Source of the DNA: JBOGFI01 sp050743365
Lineage (GTDB): Bacteria > Actinomycetota > Acidimicrobiia > IMCC26256 > JACDBD01
Length of the DNA: 20,070 bases
Direction of reading: 5' to 3'
Assembly (NCBI GenBank): GCA_050743365.1
Contig: JBOGFI010000074.1
Location: 1-20,070 of the forward strand
In this document: piece after piece, positions 5,491 through 12,416 of the stretch
How positions within the stretch are numbered: position 1 is the first letter of the stretch
Layout of the letters: each line of letters begins with the position of its first letter
Notes under the pieces: model-generated
Database searches by the model: none
Told to the model about the DNA's origin: nothing
The model's input: the letters and a program-made list of their open reading frames with translations, nothing else
Position numbers and translations under genes: made by a program

Positions 5491-6585
5491 CTAGTTGTAG
5501 TGACCCCCGCTGCGATCGGGCCGGAACTTGCAGCGCCGCCAAGAGTTAGGTGCCTGGGGTCGATAGCGGTCAGGCCGATCGCGGCCGGCGCGGGCCAGGC
5601 GCTCGCCGCGCGCCACCTCGACCCGGTCGCGGCCCTTGGCCTTCGCCTCGTACAGGGCGGAGTCGGCGCGGGCCAGGGTCGCCGGCGCCGTCTCGCCGTG
5701 GCTGTGGACGGCGATGCCCGCCGAGAAGGTGGTCGTCTCGGCCGGCCGCCAATCGCGGTGTAGGCGCCCGAGGACGTCCTCGGCGCCGGCGATGCCCGCA
5801 CGGGCCAGCACCATGGCGAACTCCTCTCCGCCGTAACGAGCCACGCAGTCGATGTTGCGGGTGACCGAGCGCATGGCGTCGGCAAGCCGGCGGAGAGCCT
5901 CGTCCCCGGCCTGGTGGCCGTAGCGGTCGTTCACCGCCTTGAAGTGGTCGAGGTCGAGGAGCACCACGGCGTCCCCCGGCTCCATGGCGTCGAGGGCCCG
6001 GTCGAAGCTGCGACGGTTCTCGAGCCTCGTGAGCGCGTCCGTCTCGGCGGCGCGCTCGAGCTCCCGGGTCCGGTACGCGAGCGCCCGCGCCAGCATCTCT
6101 CCGATGAGGCACCACAACGGCGCGGCGATCGCCAGGGGGACGAGACGCGAGCCCAGGTCGTAGCTGTTCCCAACGAGGTATGAGGCGATCGCGACCGGCA
6201 CGAACCGCAGCGGGAGCCCGGGCCGGGCGACCAGGCCGAGATAGACGAACGTCACGGAATAGAGCGGACCGTAGGCCGCCAGCGACCCCGGAGCGATCAC
6301 GCCCGTGACCGCGAGCAGGACGTAGCCCAGCACCGGCAGCCAAAGGAGGGTGCCGGCGCCCCAGCGGGCCCACGGGAGCCTCGGGACCGCAAGCCCCACC
6401 CCGAGCGAAGCACCGGCCATCAGCGCCACGGGCAGCGGGGAGATCGCCGACGGCAGTAGCGGCAGAGTGGCCAGCACGATCAGCGCGGCGCCGACGAACA
6501 GCGCCGCCGCCACTCGTGCGCCCCGCACCCGCTCGTCGTCGCCGGGGTGCCCGAGCAACAGCACGTTGAGGTACGAATGGTCCAC
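5491..6585 (-). CDS. Membrane-bound diguanylate cyclase (GGDEF domain)
   Basis: A 364-aa protein that should make cyclic di-GMP from two GTP. The N-terminal ~165 residues hold several hydrophobic helices (five or six), forming a membrane sensor module without a recognisable PAS or GAF domain. The GGDEF domain spans about 180-328, starting ETDALTRLENRRSFDRAL. The active-site motif GGEEF (252-256) is intact and an RNID inhibitory I-site (243-246) lies exactly five residues before it, so product feedback is likely. The GTG at 6585 is preferred over the GTG at 6630 because GAAGGA precedes it. The last ~35 residues (after VARGE) are not part of the GGDEF fold and end close to the tRNA scar. It follows asd on the same strand after 87 bases, so it may have its own promoter. 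Confidence 0.88.
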   Translation of the reverse strand: MDHSYLNVLLLGHPGDDERVRGARVAAALFVGAALIVLATLPLLPSAISPLPVALMAGASLGVGLAVPRLPWARWGAGTLLWLPVLGYVLLAVTGVIAPGSLAAYGPLYSVTFVYLGLVARPGLPLRFVPVAIASYLVGNSYDLGSRLVPLAIAAPLWCLIGEMLARALAYRTRELERAAETDALTRLENRRSFDRALDAMEPGDAVVLLDLDHFKAVNDRYGHQAGDEALRRLADAMRSVTRNIDCVARYGGEEFAMVLARAGIAGAEDVLGRLHRDWRPAETTTFSAGIAVHSHGETAPATLARADSALYEAKAKGRDRVEVARGERLARAGRDRPDRYRPQAPNSWRRCKFRPDRSGGHYN

Positions 6586-6672
6586 CTGTCCTTCTTCGGC
6601 CCCTTGAGGGGGGAAGGTGAGCGATTCCACTCGACCACGGGGCGGGTGGGCCGCGGCGGTTCGTGGAGGCGG

Positions 6673-7698
6673 CTACAGCAGCAGCTCGGCCATCTGCACC
6701 GCGTTGAGGGCGGCGCCCTTGCGGAGGTTGTCGCCGGTCACCCAGAGGTTGAGGCTGCCGGGCTCCGACGGGTCCTCGCGCACGCGGCCGACCAGCACCG
6801 GGTCGACGCCCGCCGACTCGAGCGGGGTGGGATGGCCGTCGCCGTCCTCGACCAGGCGCACGCCGGGCGCGCCGGACAGGAGCACCACCGCCTCCCGGCG
6901 TGACACCGGTCGGCGGAAGCGTACGTTGGCAGACATCGCGTGGCCCACGTACACGGGCACCCGCACGCAGGTCGCGCTCACGGCGAGATCCGGTGCGTGG
7001 AGGATCTTGCGGCTCTCGTGGACCAGCTTCCACTCCTCCGACGTGTAGCCGGCGTCCCGCGCCGATCCCGCGAGGGGGATGACGTTGCCGGCGATGGGGC
7101 GGTCCCACACCTCGCCCGGCTCGACCCCGCCGTCGAGGGCGCCGGCGCGGCGGAGCCGCTCGGCCTGGCCCGCGCCCTTGGTCCACTGCTCGTCGAGCTC
7201 GCGCATCCCGGCCACGCCGTGGCCGGAGACGGACTGGTAGGTCGACACCACCAACCGCTCGATGCCCGCCGCCCCGTGCAGGGGCGCCAGCCCGGTCACG
7301 AGCACCATCGTCGTGCAGTTCGGGCACGACGCGATGCCCCGGGGCATCGAGCGAAGGTCTCCGGGGTTGATCTCGGCCACCACGAGGGGAACGTCGGGCT
7401 CCATGCGGAACGCGGCCGAGTTGTCGACGACCTTCGCTCCCGCCGCCGCAGCGACCGGCGCCCACTCGAGGGCCAGGGGCTCGTCGACGTCGACGATCGC
7501 GAAGTCGAGCCCGTCGAAGCAACCGTCGCGCAGCACCTCGCATTCGACCTCGCCGCCCGCGAACGGCAGCTTGCGGCCCTCTGATCGGGGGGATGCGAAC
7601 ACCCGCAGCTCGTCGACGGGGAAGGCGCGCTCCTCGAGCACGCGCAGCATCTCGCCCCCGACCAGACCAGTGGCTCCGATCACCCCCACGCGCGGCAT
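6673..7698 (-). CDS. asd: Aspartate-semialdehyde dehydrogenase
   Basis: A 341-aa cytosolic enzyme that reduces aspartyl-4-phosphate to aspartate-4-semialdehyde with NADPH, the second step toward Lys, Thr, Met and diaminopimelate. The nucleotide-binding loop GATGLVG (8-14), the catalytic cysteine in SCPNCTT (C128), the YQSVSGHG stretch (154-161) and the active-site histidine in VPVYVGHAMS (H253) are all in place, and the length is standard. The ATG overlaps the lysC stop by one base (TGATG), so asd is translationally coupled to lysC, the usual order in Actinomycetota. The canonical YQ(A/S)VSGAG is seen here as VSGHG, a small variation. No truncation or unusual codon use is apparent. Confidence 0.95.
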   Translation of the reverse strand: MPRVGVIGATGLVGGEMLRVLEERAFPVDELRVFASPRSEGRKLPFAGGEVECEVLRDGCFDGLDFAIVDVDEPLALEWAPVAAAAGAKVVDNSAAFRMEPDVPLVVAEINPGDLRSMPRGIASCPNCTTMVLVTGLAPLHGAAGIERLVVSTYQSVSGHGVAGMRELDEQWTKGAGQAERLRRAGALDGGVEPGEVWDRPIAGNVIPLAGSARDAGYTSEEWKLVHESRKILHAPDLAVSATCVRVPVYVGHAMSANVRFRRPVSRREAVVLLSGAPGVRLVEDGDGHPTPLESAGVDPVLVGRVREDPSEPGSLNLWVTGDNLRKGAALNAVQMAELLL

Positions 7699-8918
7699 CA
7701 GGCCGTCTCCCCCAGGTGGAACGTCTCGTGCAGCGCACGCACCGCCCGCTCGACATCACGCTCGTGCACCACGCACGAGATGCGGATCGCCGACGTGCTG
7801 ATCATCTCGATGTTCACACCCTCGGCTGCCAGCACCTCGAACATCTGAGCGGCCACGCCGGGGTTCGACTTCATCCCCGCGCCCACGAGCGACACCCGGC
7901 CGATGGCAGGGTCGTGGCTCACGCCGGTGGCCTCGATCTCCGCGCAGACCTTCTCCATCACTGCCAGCGCCCGGGCGAGGTCCTCCTTGGGGACCGTGAA
8001 CGAGACGTCGGTGTGGCCGGCGGTCGACACGTTCTGCACGATCATGTCGACGTTGACGAGCTCGTCGGCTAGCGCGCGAAAGATGGCGGCCGCGATCCCG
8101 GGGCGGTCCGGCACCTGCTCGATGGTGACCTTCGCCTCCGAGGTGTCGTGGGTGACGCCGGAGATAATCGCCTGCTCCATGGTGGGATCTTCCTCCCGGA
8201 CCCAGGTACCAGGCTCCCAGGTGAAGCTCGAACGGACGTGGACGGGCACACCATGGTTGCGCGCGAACTCGACCGAGCGCAGCGCGAGCACCTTGCCGCC
8301 GGTCGCCGACATGTCGAGCATCTCCTCGTACGACAGCCGCGGCAGGAGCCTGGCCTCGCCCACGATCCGGGGGTCGGCGGTGTAGACGCCCGACACGTCG
8401 GTGTAGATCTCGCACGCGGCTGCCCCGAGAACGGCGGCGAGGGCCACCGCGGTGGTGTCGGAGCCGCCTCGCCCCAGCGTGGTCACGTCGCGGGTCGTCG
8501 AGACCCCCTGGAAGCCGGCCACGACCGCGACGTCACCGGCGGCGATGGCGTCGCGGATGCGGTCGGCACGCACCTCGACGATCTTCGCCCTGCCGTGACT
8601 CGTGTCGGTGACGATGCCGGCCTGCGACCCGGTGAACGACACCGCTCGCTGCCCGCGGTCGATGAGGGCCATGCACAAGAGCGAGATCGAGATGCGCTCG
8701 CCCGACGTGAGCAGCATGTCCATCTCGCGGGGAGCGGGGGCGTGCGACACCTGATGGGCGAGGCGCTCGAGGTCGTCGGTCGTGCGGCCCATGGCGGAGA
8801 GCACCGCCACCACGTCGTCGCCGTCGCCCCGAGTGTGCACGATGTGGTCGGCCACGGCCTTGATGCGGTCGGCGTTGCCGACCGACGTGCCGCCGAACTT
8901 CTGCACGAGCAGGCCCAC
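7698..8918 (-). CDS. lysC: Aspartate kinase, feedback-regulated
   Basis: A 406-aa enzyme phosphorylating aspartate with ATP, the committed step of the aspartate-family amino acids. The N-terminal kinase domain starts with KFGGTSVG (7-14) and contains LTSGERIS and GRGGSDTTAVALAA (substrate/ATP sites). Two ACT domains follow: about 262-330 (AKVTIEQVPDRPGIAAAIF) and 341-406 (VSLVGAGMKSNPGVAAQMF). These bind the feedback inhibitors, Lys and Thr in the actinobacterial type. The GTG at 8918 gives the family N-terminus (MGLLVQKFGG); in-frame GTGs at 8927 and 8951 are alternatives and none has a clear Shine-Dalgarno. In this family an internal start often yields a separate beta subunit; that was not resolved here. 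It is divergent from the cyclophilin gene and coupled to asd. Confidence 0.95.
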   Translation of the reverse strand: MGLLVQKFGGTSVGNADRIKAVADHIVHTRGDGDDVVAVLSAMGRTTDDLERLAHQVSHAPAPREMDMLLTSGERISISLLCMALIDRGQRAVSFTGSQAGIVTDTSHGRAKIVEVRADRIRDAIAAGDVAVVAGFQGVSTTRDVTTLGRGGSDTTAVALAAVLGAAACEIYTDVSGVYTADPRIVGEARLLPRLSYEEMLDMSATGGKVLALRSVEFARNHGVPVHVRSSFTWEPGTWVREEDPTMEQAIISGVTHDTSEAKVTIEQVPDRPGIAAAIFRALADELVNVDMIVQNVSTAGHTDVSFTVPKEDLARALAVMEKVCAEIEATGVSHDPAIGRVSLVGAGMKSNPGVAAQMFEVLAAEGVNIEMISTSAIRISCVVHERDVERAVRALHETFHLGETA

Positions 8919-8968
8919 GCGCGGCACGGTACCAGTGGGGTCGCGAGCCACCGCCGGAATTGGCCTGC

Positions 8969-8998
8969 TCGACGCTACGAGACCAGGACGCGTATATA
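8969..8998 (+). promoter_or_regulatory. Sigma-70-type promoter of the cyclophilin gene, probably leaderless
   Basis: TCGACG at 8969-8974 (four of six matches to TTGACA) and TATATA at 8993-8998 are separated by 18 bases. The expected transcription start falls at about 9005-9011, essentially at the GTG start at 9011, and no Shine-Dalgarno precedes that codon. Confidence 0.5.
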
Positions 8999-9010
8999 GA
9001 CTCCCGCGCC

Positions 9011-9850
9011 GTGTCGAAGGCCGCCAAGCGCGAGCGACAGCGCCTCAACCGCGAGGCGCGTCGCGAGGCCGAGCTCGTCGCAGCCAAACGGCGGCAACGT
9101 TTCCGGCTGGCACGCAACGTCGGTGTCCTCATGCTCCCGCTAGCGGTCCTCTTCGTGGTGCTGCAGGTCGTCGGGGACGAGGACGAAAAGGCCGGCGCCG
9201 CCGGCTGCGAGGAGGTGAGGGCGCCGGACCCGAAGACGCAGTCGTTCCCGTCGCCGCCCACGACCGTGATCGACCCGGCTCACCTCTACACGGCGACGAT
9301 CGACACGACCTGCGGGAAGATCGAGATGCTGCTCGACACCGCCCAGGCCCCGACCACCGTGAACAATTTCGTGTTCCTCGCCCGCGAGGGCTTCTACGAC
9401 GGCACGACGTTCCACCGAGCCGCCAAGGACTTCGTGATCCAGGGCGGCGACCCCGCCGGCGACGGTAGCGGCGGGCCCGGCTACTCGATCGCGGGTGAGG
9501 TGCCGAGCGAGGTCGTGACGTACCAGGTCGGTTCGGTGGCAATGGCCAAGGGCGGCCAGGACCCCGCCGGCACGGCCGGGTCGCAGTTCTTCATCGTGAG
9601 CAACCCGCCGGCGCAACAGGGTGAGGGGCTCGACGTCCTGAACCAGAAGCCCTACCAGTACGCGCTCCTCGGCCAGCTCGCCGACGACGGCGGCAGAAGC
9701 CTCAGGGTGGCCCGCCAGATCGAGTCGCTTGCCCCCGAGGGTGGCGACGGGCCGCCGACGAAGACCGTCGTGATCCAGAAGGTCACGATCGACGAGAAGA
9801 CGCCCGCGAGCACCACGACGACCGCTCCGCCGCCCTCCTCGGTGCCGTAG
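9011..9850 (+). CDS. Membrane-anchored cyclophilin-type peptidyl-prolyl isomerase
   Basis: A 279-aa protein with a very basic N-terminus (SKAAKRERQRLNREARREAELVAAKRRQRFR), one membrane helix (about 36-54, NVGVLMLPLAVLFVVLQVV) and an extracytoplasmic cyclophilin domain (about 92-258). Core motifs are visible: TVNNFVFLAREGFYDGTTFHR with the catalytic Arg, DFVIQGGDPAGDGSGGPGY and GSQFFIV. It should catalyse cis-trans isomerisation of prolyl bonds in exported proteins. A Thr/Pro-rich tail (ASTTTTAPPPSS) ends it. The GTG at 9011 is chosen since the region before it is promoter-like and a basic SKAAKRERQ start is typical. It is convergent with the MauE-like gene, only 12 bases between stops and no obvious terminator. 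Confidence 0.9.
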   Translation: MSKAAKRERQRLNREARREAELVAAKRRQRFRLARNVGVLMLPLAVLFVVLQVVGDEDEKAGAAGCEEVRAPDPKTQSFPSPPTTVIDPAHLYTATIDTTCGKIEMLLDTAQAPTTVNNFVFLAREGFYDGTTFHRAAKDFVIQGGDPAGDGSGGPGYSIAGEVPSEVVTYQVGSVAMAKGGQDPAGTAGSQFFIVSNPPAQQGEGLDVLNQKPYQYALLGQLADDGGRSLRVARQIESLAPEGGDGPPTKTVVIQKVTIDEKTPASTTTTAPPPSSVP

Positions 9851-9862
9851 CGGCCACCCGCC

Positions 9863-10393
9863 TCACGACTGGCCGGCGCCTCGCGCCATCGCGCGCGTCC
9901 TCGGCAACACGGTGAGGGCGACCACGGTCAGGTACACGCCCACGCCGACGAGCAGGAGGAACGGGAGCCCGAGCAGCGGCTGCGCCGCGAGCACGTCGGT
10001 CAGGGCCACGCCGGGGTCGAGGGCGACGCCTACGGCCGCGGCGGTGGCGGCGGCGTTGATCACGACGTGCGTGACCGTCGGGGGGGTGTCCGCCCTGCCG
10101 AAGCAGCCGCACGAGCCGACCGGTGCGTCGCGCGCGAGCGCGAACGCGACGAAGACCGCGAACATCAGGTACGAACCGGCGACGAGCGCGGCAAAGAGCC
10201 GATCGCCGTACACCAGCGCCGCGGCGCCGATGACCGCCTCGACGCCGGCGCCCAGCCGCACCAGGAGCGGGGCGGCAGGCAGGCGGAGCGCGCGCAGCGC
10301 GCCGACGGTGTCGTCGGGACGAACGACCTTGAGCGCGCCTCCAATCAGCAGGAGCGTCGCCGCGATCGCGAACGGGCCGGCCAGCACGCTCAT
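9863..10393 (-). CDS. MauE/DoxX-like redox-associated membrane protein
   Basis: A 176-aa membrane protein with four predicted helices (about 5-22, 43-63, 66-88, 108-126) and a last helix near 141-163. The sequence LLIGGALKVVRPDDTVGALRALRLP and the SCGCFG motif (C95, C97) match MauE/DoxX-related proteins, which are thought to pass reducing power to periplasmic thioredoxin-like partners. In other actinobacteria such genes sit beside a TlpA/redoxin gene, but none is complete here. The ATG at 10393 starts the conserved region; the in-frame extension to 10600 is Arg/Thr-rich shadow of the upstream gene. Spacing to that small membrane protein is 34 bases, so they may form one transcript. Confidence 0.78.
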   Translation of the reverse strand: MSVLAGPFAIAATLLLIGGALKVVRPDDTVGALRALRLPAAPLLVRLGAGVEAVIGAAALVYGDRLFAALVAGSYLMFAVFVAFALARDAPVGSCGCFGRADTPPTVTHVVINAAATAAAVGVALDPGVALTDVLAAQPLLGLPFLLLVGVGVYLTVVALTVLPRTRAMARGAGQS

Positions 10394-10427
10394 CGGCGGG
10401 AGGGTCGGGCGGCCGCCATTCCCGTCG

Positions 10428-10652
10428 TCACGGCGAGTCGCCTCGGTGCAGGTCGTCCACCGCACGCGGGTAGAGGCTCGGGTGGCTGGGGTGGATCCCG
10501 GCCCGCCCCAGGTCGCGGTCGGCACGCGCCTCACGGTCGGCGCCGAGCTCGTGCAGCGCACGGATGATCTCGGCGTGGCTCCGGAGAAGACCGGCGACAA
10601 GGAGCGCGAGGAGCGCGACCACGACCGCGAGGACCGTCACCAGGATCGCCAT
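10428..10652 (-). CDS. Small single-helix membrane protein, possible remnant of a redoxin partner
   Basis: A 74-aa protein with one long hydrophobic helix (MAILVTVLAVVVALLALLV, about 1-22) followed by LLRSHAEIIRALHELGAD and a polar tail (RADRDLGRAGIHPSHPS...) rich in Asp, Arg and His. The helix plus 'SHAEIxRxLHELG' segment resembles, from memory, the N-terminus of actinobacterial TlpA/redoxin membrane proteins that usually precede MauE. Here no thioredoxin fold or CxxC follows in this or the other frames. It may be a true small protein or the leftover of a truncated redoxin. The start is uncertain: ATG 10652 is used; GTG 10670 is possible. No Shine-Dalgarno is evident. Confidence 0.5.
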   Translation of the reverse strand: MAILVTVLAVVVALLALLVAGLLRSHAEIIRALHELGADREARADRDLGRAGIHPSHPSLYPRAVDDLHRGDSP

Positions 10653-10714
10653 CGACGCGAATTGTTGCACGGCGCGCCGGCCGCGCCGCGACCGACCGTC
10701 AGGGCATCAGGGCG

Positions 10715-11416
10715 TCAAACGGTGAGCCGGTCCACCACGCGGCCGGCCTCGAACACGACCGCCTCCCCGTTCTCGTACACCGAGACGCGCCCGGCTCCTG
10801 CGACCCTCCACGCGCCGGCCGGCTCGCGCACGAGGGCGGTCTGCTCGTCGATGCCTACCAGCGAGGCGCTTTCGGGGAGCAGGTCGATCGAGCGCTCCCG
10901 CAGGTGGTCGGCCGCGGTGCCGTGGTACGGGAACACGGCCAGCCCGAGCACCACACCCAGCCCGACGGTGTACGCCCCGCCCCGCGGGTCGACCATCGGG
11001 TCGCACAGCACGGTCGCGCCGGCGCCCGAGGCTGCGAGCACCGCGCCCCCCTGGTAGGCGGTGAGCAGCGCCTCGAAGAGGGGCGAGTCCTTCAGCACCG
11101 ACCGCAGATGGAGCGGCGAGCCGTCGCTCAAGTACACGAAACGCGCCGAACCCGCGGTCGCGGCGACGTCGTCGGCCTCCGCCTCACCCCGGTGCAGCAC
11201 TCCCAGGGGCTTCACGGCGGCACCGAGGGCCTCGAAATGGACACGGGCGCGCTCGACCGCCCGGTCGGGGTGCTCGAAGGCGGCGGCGGTCGGCAGCACC
11301 ACGACCTCAGCGGCCGACGCCGCCTCGAGCAGCGTGGCGTCGAATCCGCGGCAGCCCTCGCTCCATTCGCCCCCGCCGATCAGCGCGAGGGTGCCCCGGG
11401 CCTGCTTCGAGCTCAT
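10715..11416 (-). CDS. Peptidase S51 / cyanophycinase-like (class I glutamine amidotransferase-like) protein
   Basis: A 233-aa protein with the start LALIGGGEWSEGCRGFDATLL, followed by EVVVLPTAAAF and ARFVYLSDGSPLHL. A nucleophile-elbow-like AASGAGA (128-134) contains S130, the likely catalytic serine. This is the layout of S51 dipeptidase E/cyanophycinase relatives. The usual GG(D/N)Q element after the third strand is here SDGSPLH, so the substrate may differ; aspartyl dipeptides or another Asp-rich peptide are guesses. It is soluble, with no signal peptide. It is divergent from the hydroxyacyl-CoA dehydrogenase, with only 60 bases between the starts, so their promoters must lie in that gap or overlap the coding ends; none is clear by eye. 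Confidence 0.75.
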   Translation of the reverse strand: MSSKQARGTLALIGGGEWSEGCRGFDATLLEAASAAEVVVLPTAAAFEHPDRAVERARVHFEALGAAVKPLGVLHRGEAEADDVAATAGSARFVYLSDGSPLHLRSVLKDSPLFEALLTAYQGGAVLAASGAGATVLCDPMVDPRGGAYTVGLGVVLGLAVFPYHGTAADHLRERSIDLLPESASLVGIDEQTALVREPAGAWRVAGAGRVSVYENGEAVVFEAGRVVDRLTV

Positions 11417-11476
11417 GCCCGGCGGAGCCTACTGGCGTAACCTCGCCGCCTCGCCGGTCGGGAGAGGGAGCACCCA

Positions 11477-12328
11477 GTGGAGATCAAACGCGTCGGCATC
11501 GTGGGGTCCGGCATCATGGGCTCGGGTATCGCGGAGGTCGCGGCCGGCGCCGGCTTCGAGGTCATCCTGCGCAGCCGCGCGCAGAGCAGCGCCGACCGGA
11601 TGGTGGCCGGTCTCGAGAAGTCGCTGGCACGGCAGGTCGAGAAGGGCAAGCTCGACGACGCCGAGCGCGCCGCGGTACTCGGCCGGGTCAGCGCCGTCAC
11701 CGACCTGGGCGAGCTGGCCGAATGCGACCTCGTGATCGAGTCGATCGTCGAGGACCTGGCCACCAAGAAGCACCTGTTCAACGAGCTCGACCGCATCTGT
11801 CACAGCGGCACGATCCTGGCTACCAACACCTCGACGCTGCCGGTGGTCGAGATGGCGATGGAGAGCCGCCCCGACCAGGTGTGCGGGATCCACTTCTTCA
11901 ACCCCGCGCCCATGATGCCGCTGGTGGAAGTCGTACGGGCGATCACGAGCTCGGACGAGACGGTGGAGACGGCGCGGCAGTTCGCGGAGGCATGCGGCAA
12001 GAGCCCGGTGACGGTACGCGACCAGGCGGGTTTCATCGTGAACGCGCTGCTGTTCCCCTACCTCAACAACGCGGTGAAGCTGCTCGACGCCGAGGTCGCA
12101 TCCCGCGACGACATCGACGCCGCCATGAAGGGCGGGTGCAACTTCCCGATGGGCCCGCTGGAGCTGCTCGACCTCGTGGGCCTCGATACGAGCCTCGCGA
12201 TCCTCGAGGCGCTCTACGCCGAGTTTCGCGACCCCAACTACGCCCCTGCGCCGCTCCTCCGGCGGATGGTCGGCGCCGAGCGCCTCGGCCGCAAGACCCG
12301 CCGGGGCTTCTACGACTACCACCGGTAG
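11477..12328 (+). CDS. 3-hydroxyacyl-CoA (3-hydroxybutyryl-CoA) dehydrogenase
   Basis: A 283-aa cytosolic NAD(P)-dependent enzyme that interconverts 3-hydroxyacyl-CoA and 3-oxoacyl-CoA. The Rossmann motif GSGIMG (10-15) and catalytic set S119 (NTSTLPV), H139 (GIHFFNPAPMMPLVEV), E151 and N189 (GFIVNALLFPYLNNA) are all present, and the end GRKTRRGFYDYHR is typical of the FadB2/Hbd group. The GTG at 11477 has GAGAGGGAG 6-8 bases ahead. It is followed on the same strand, after 88 bases, by the B12 mutase gene. In Streptomyces and related genera, hydroxybutyryl-CoA dehydrogenase and Ecm/MeaA genes cluster with ccr, so a role in the ethylmalonyl-CoA route is plausible; simple beta-oxidation or storage polymer use is equally compatible. 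Confidence 0.93.
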   Translation: MEIKRVGIVGSGIMGSGIAEVAAGAGFEVILRSRAQSSADRMVAGLEKSLARQVEKGKLDDAERAAVLGRVSAVTDLGELAECDLVIESIVEDLATKKHLFNELDRICHSGTILATNTSTLPVVEMAMESRPDQVCGIHFFNPAPMMPLVEVVRAITSSDETVETARQFAEACGKSPVTVRDQAGFIVNALLFPYLNNAVKLLDAEVASRDDIDAAMKGGCNFPMGPLELLDLVGLDTSLAILEALYAEFRDPNYAPAPLLRRMVGAERLGRKTRRGFYDYHR

Positions 12329-12416
12329 TTCCTCGCGGCCGAGGGCCCGCCGGTCGAGCTCATGCCGGTTCGCCGCCGGTAGAGGGCGCGCGGCTCGGGA
12401 GTGGGACAATGACGTG

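Noticed and set aside
5346..5885. Minus-strand frame with GTAGFEPATSAS-type ending across the tRNA fragment
   Set aside because: This peptide is a well-known false translation of the reverse strand of tRNA 3' ends; the frame also lies antisense inside the GGDEF region.
5570..7759. Long minus-strand open frame of 729 codons
   Set aside because: It runs through asd and the GGDEF gene in another frame and gives Arg/Gly/Pro-rich sequence, a typical high-GC shadow.
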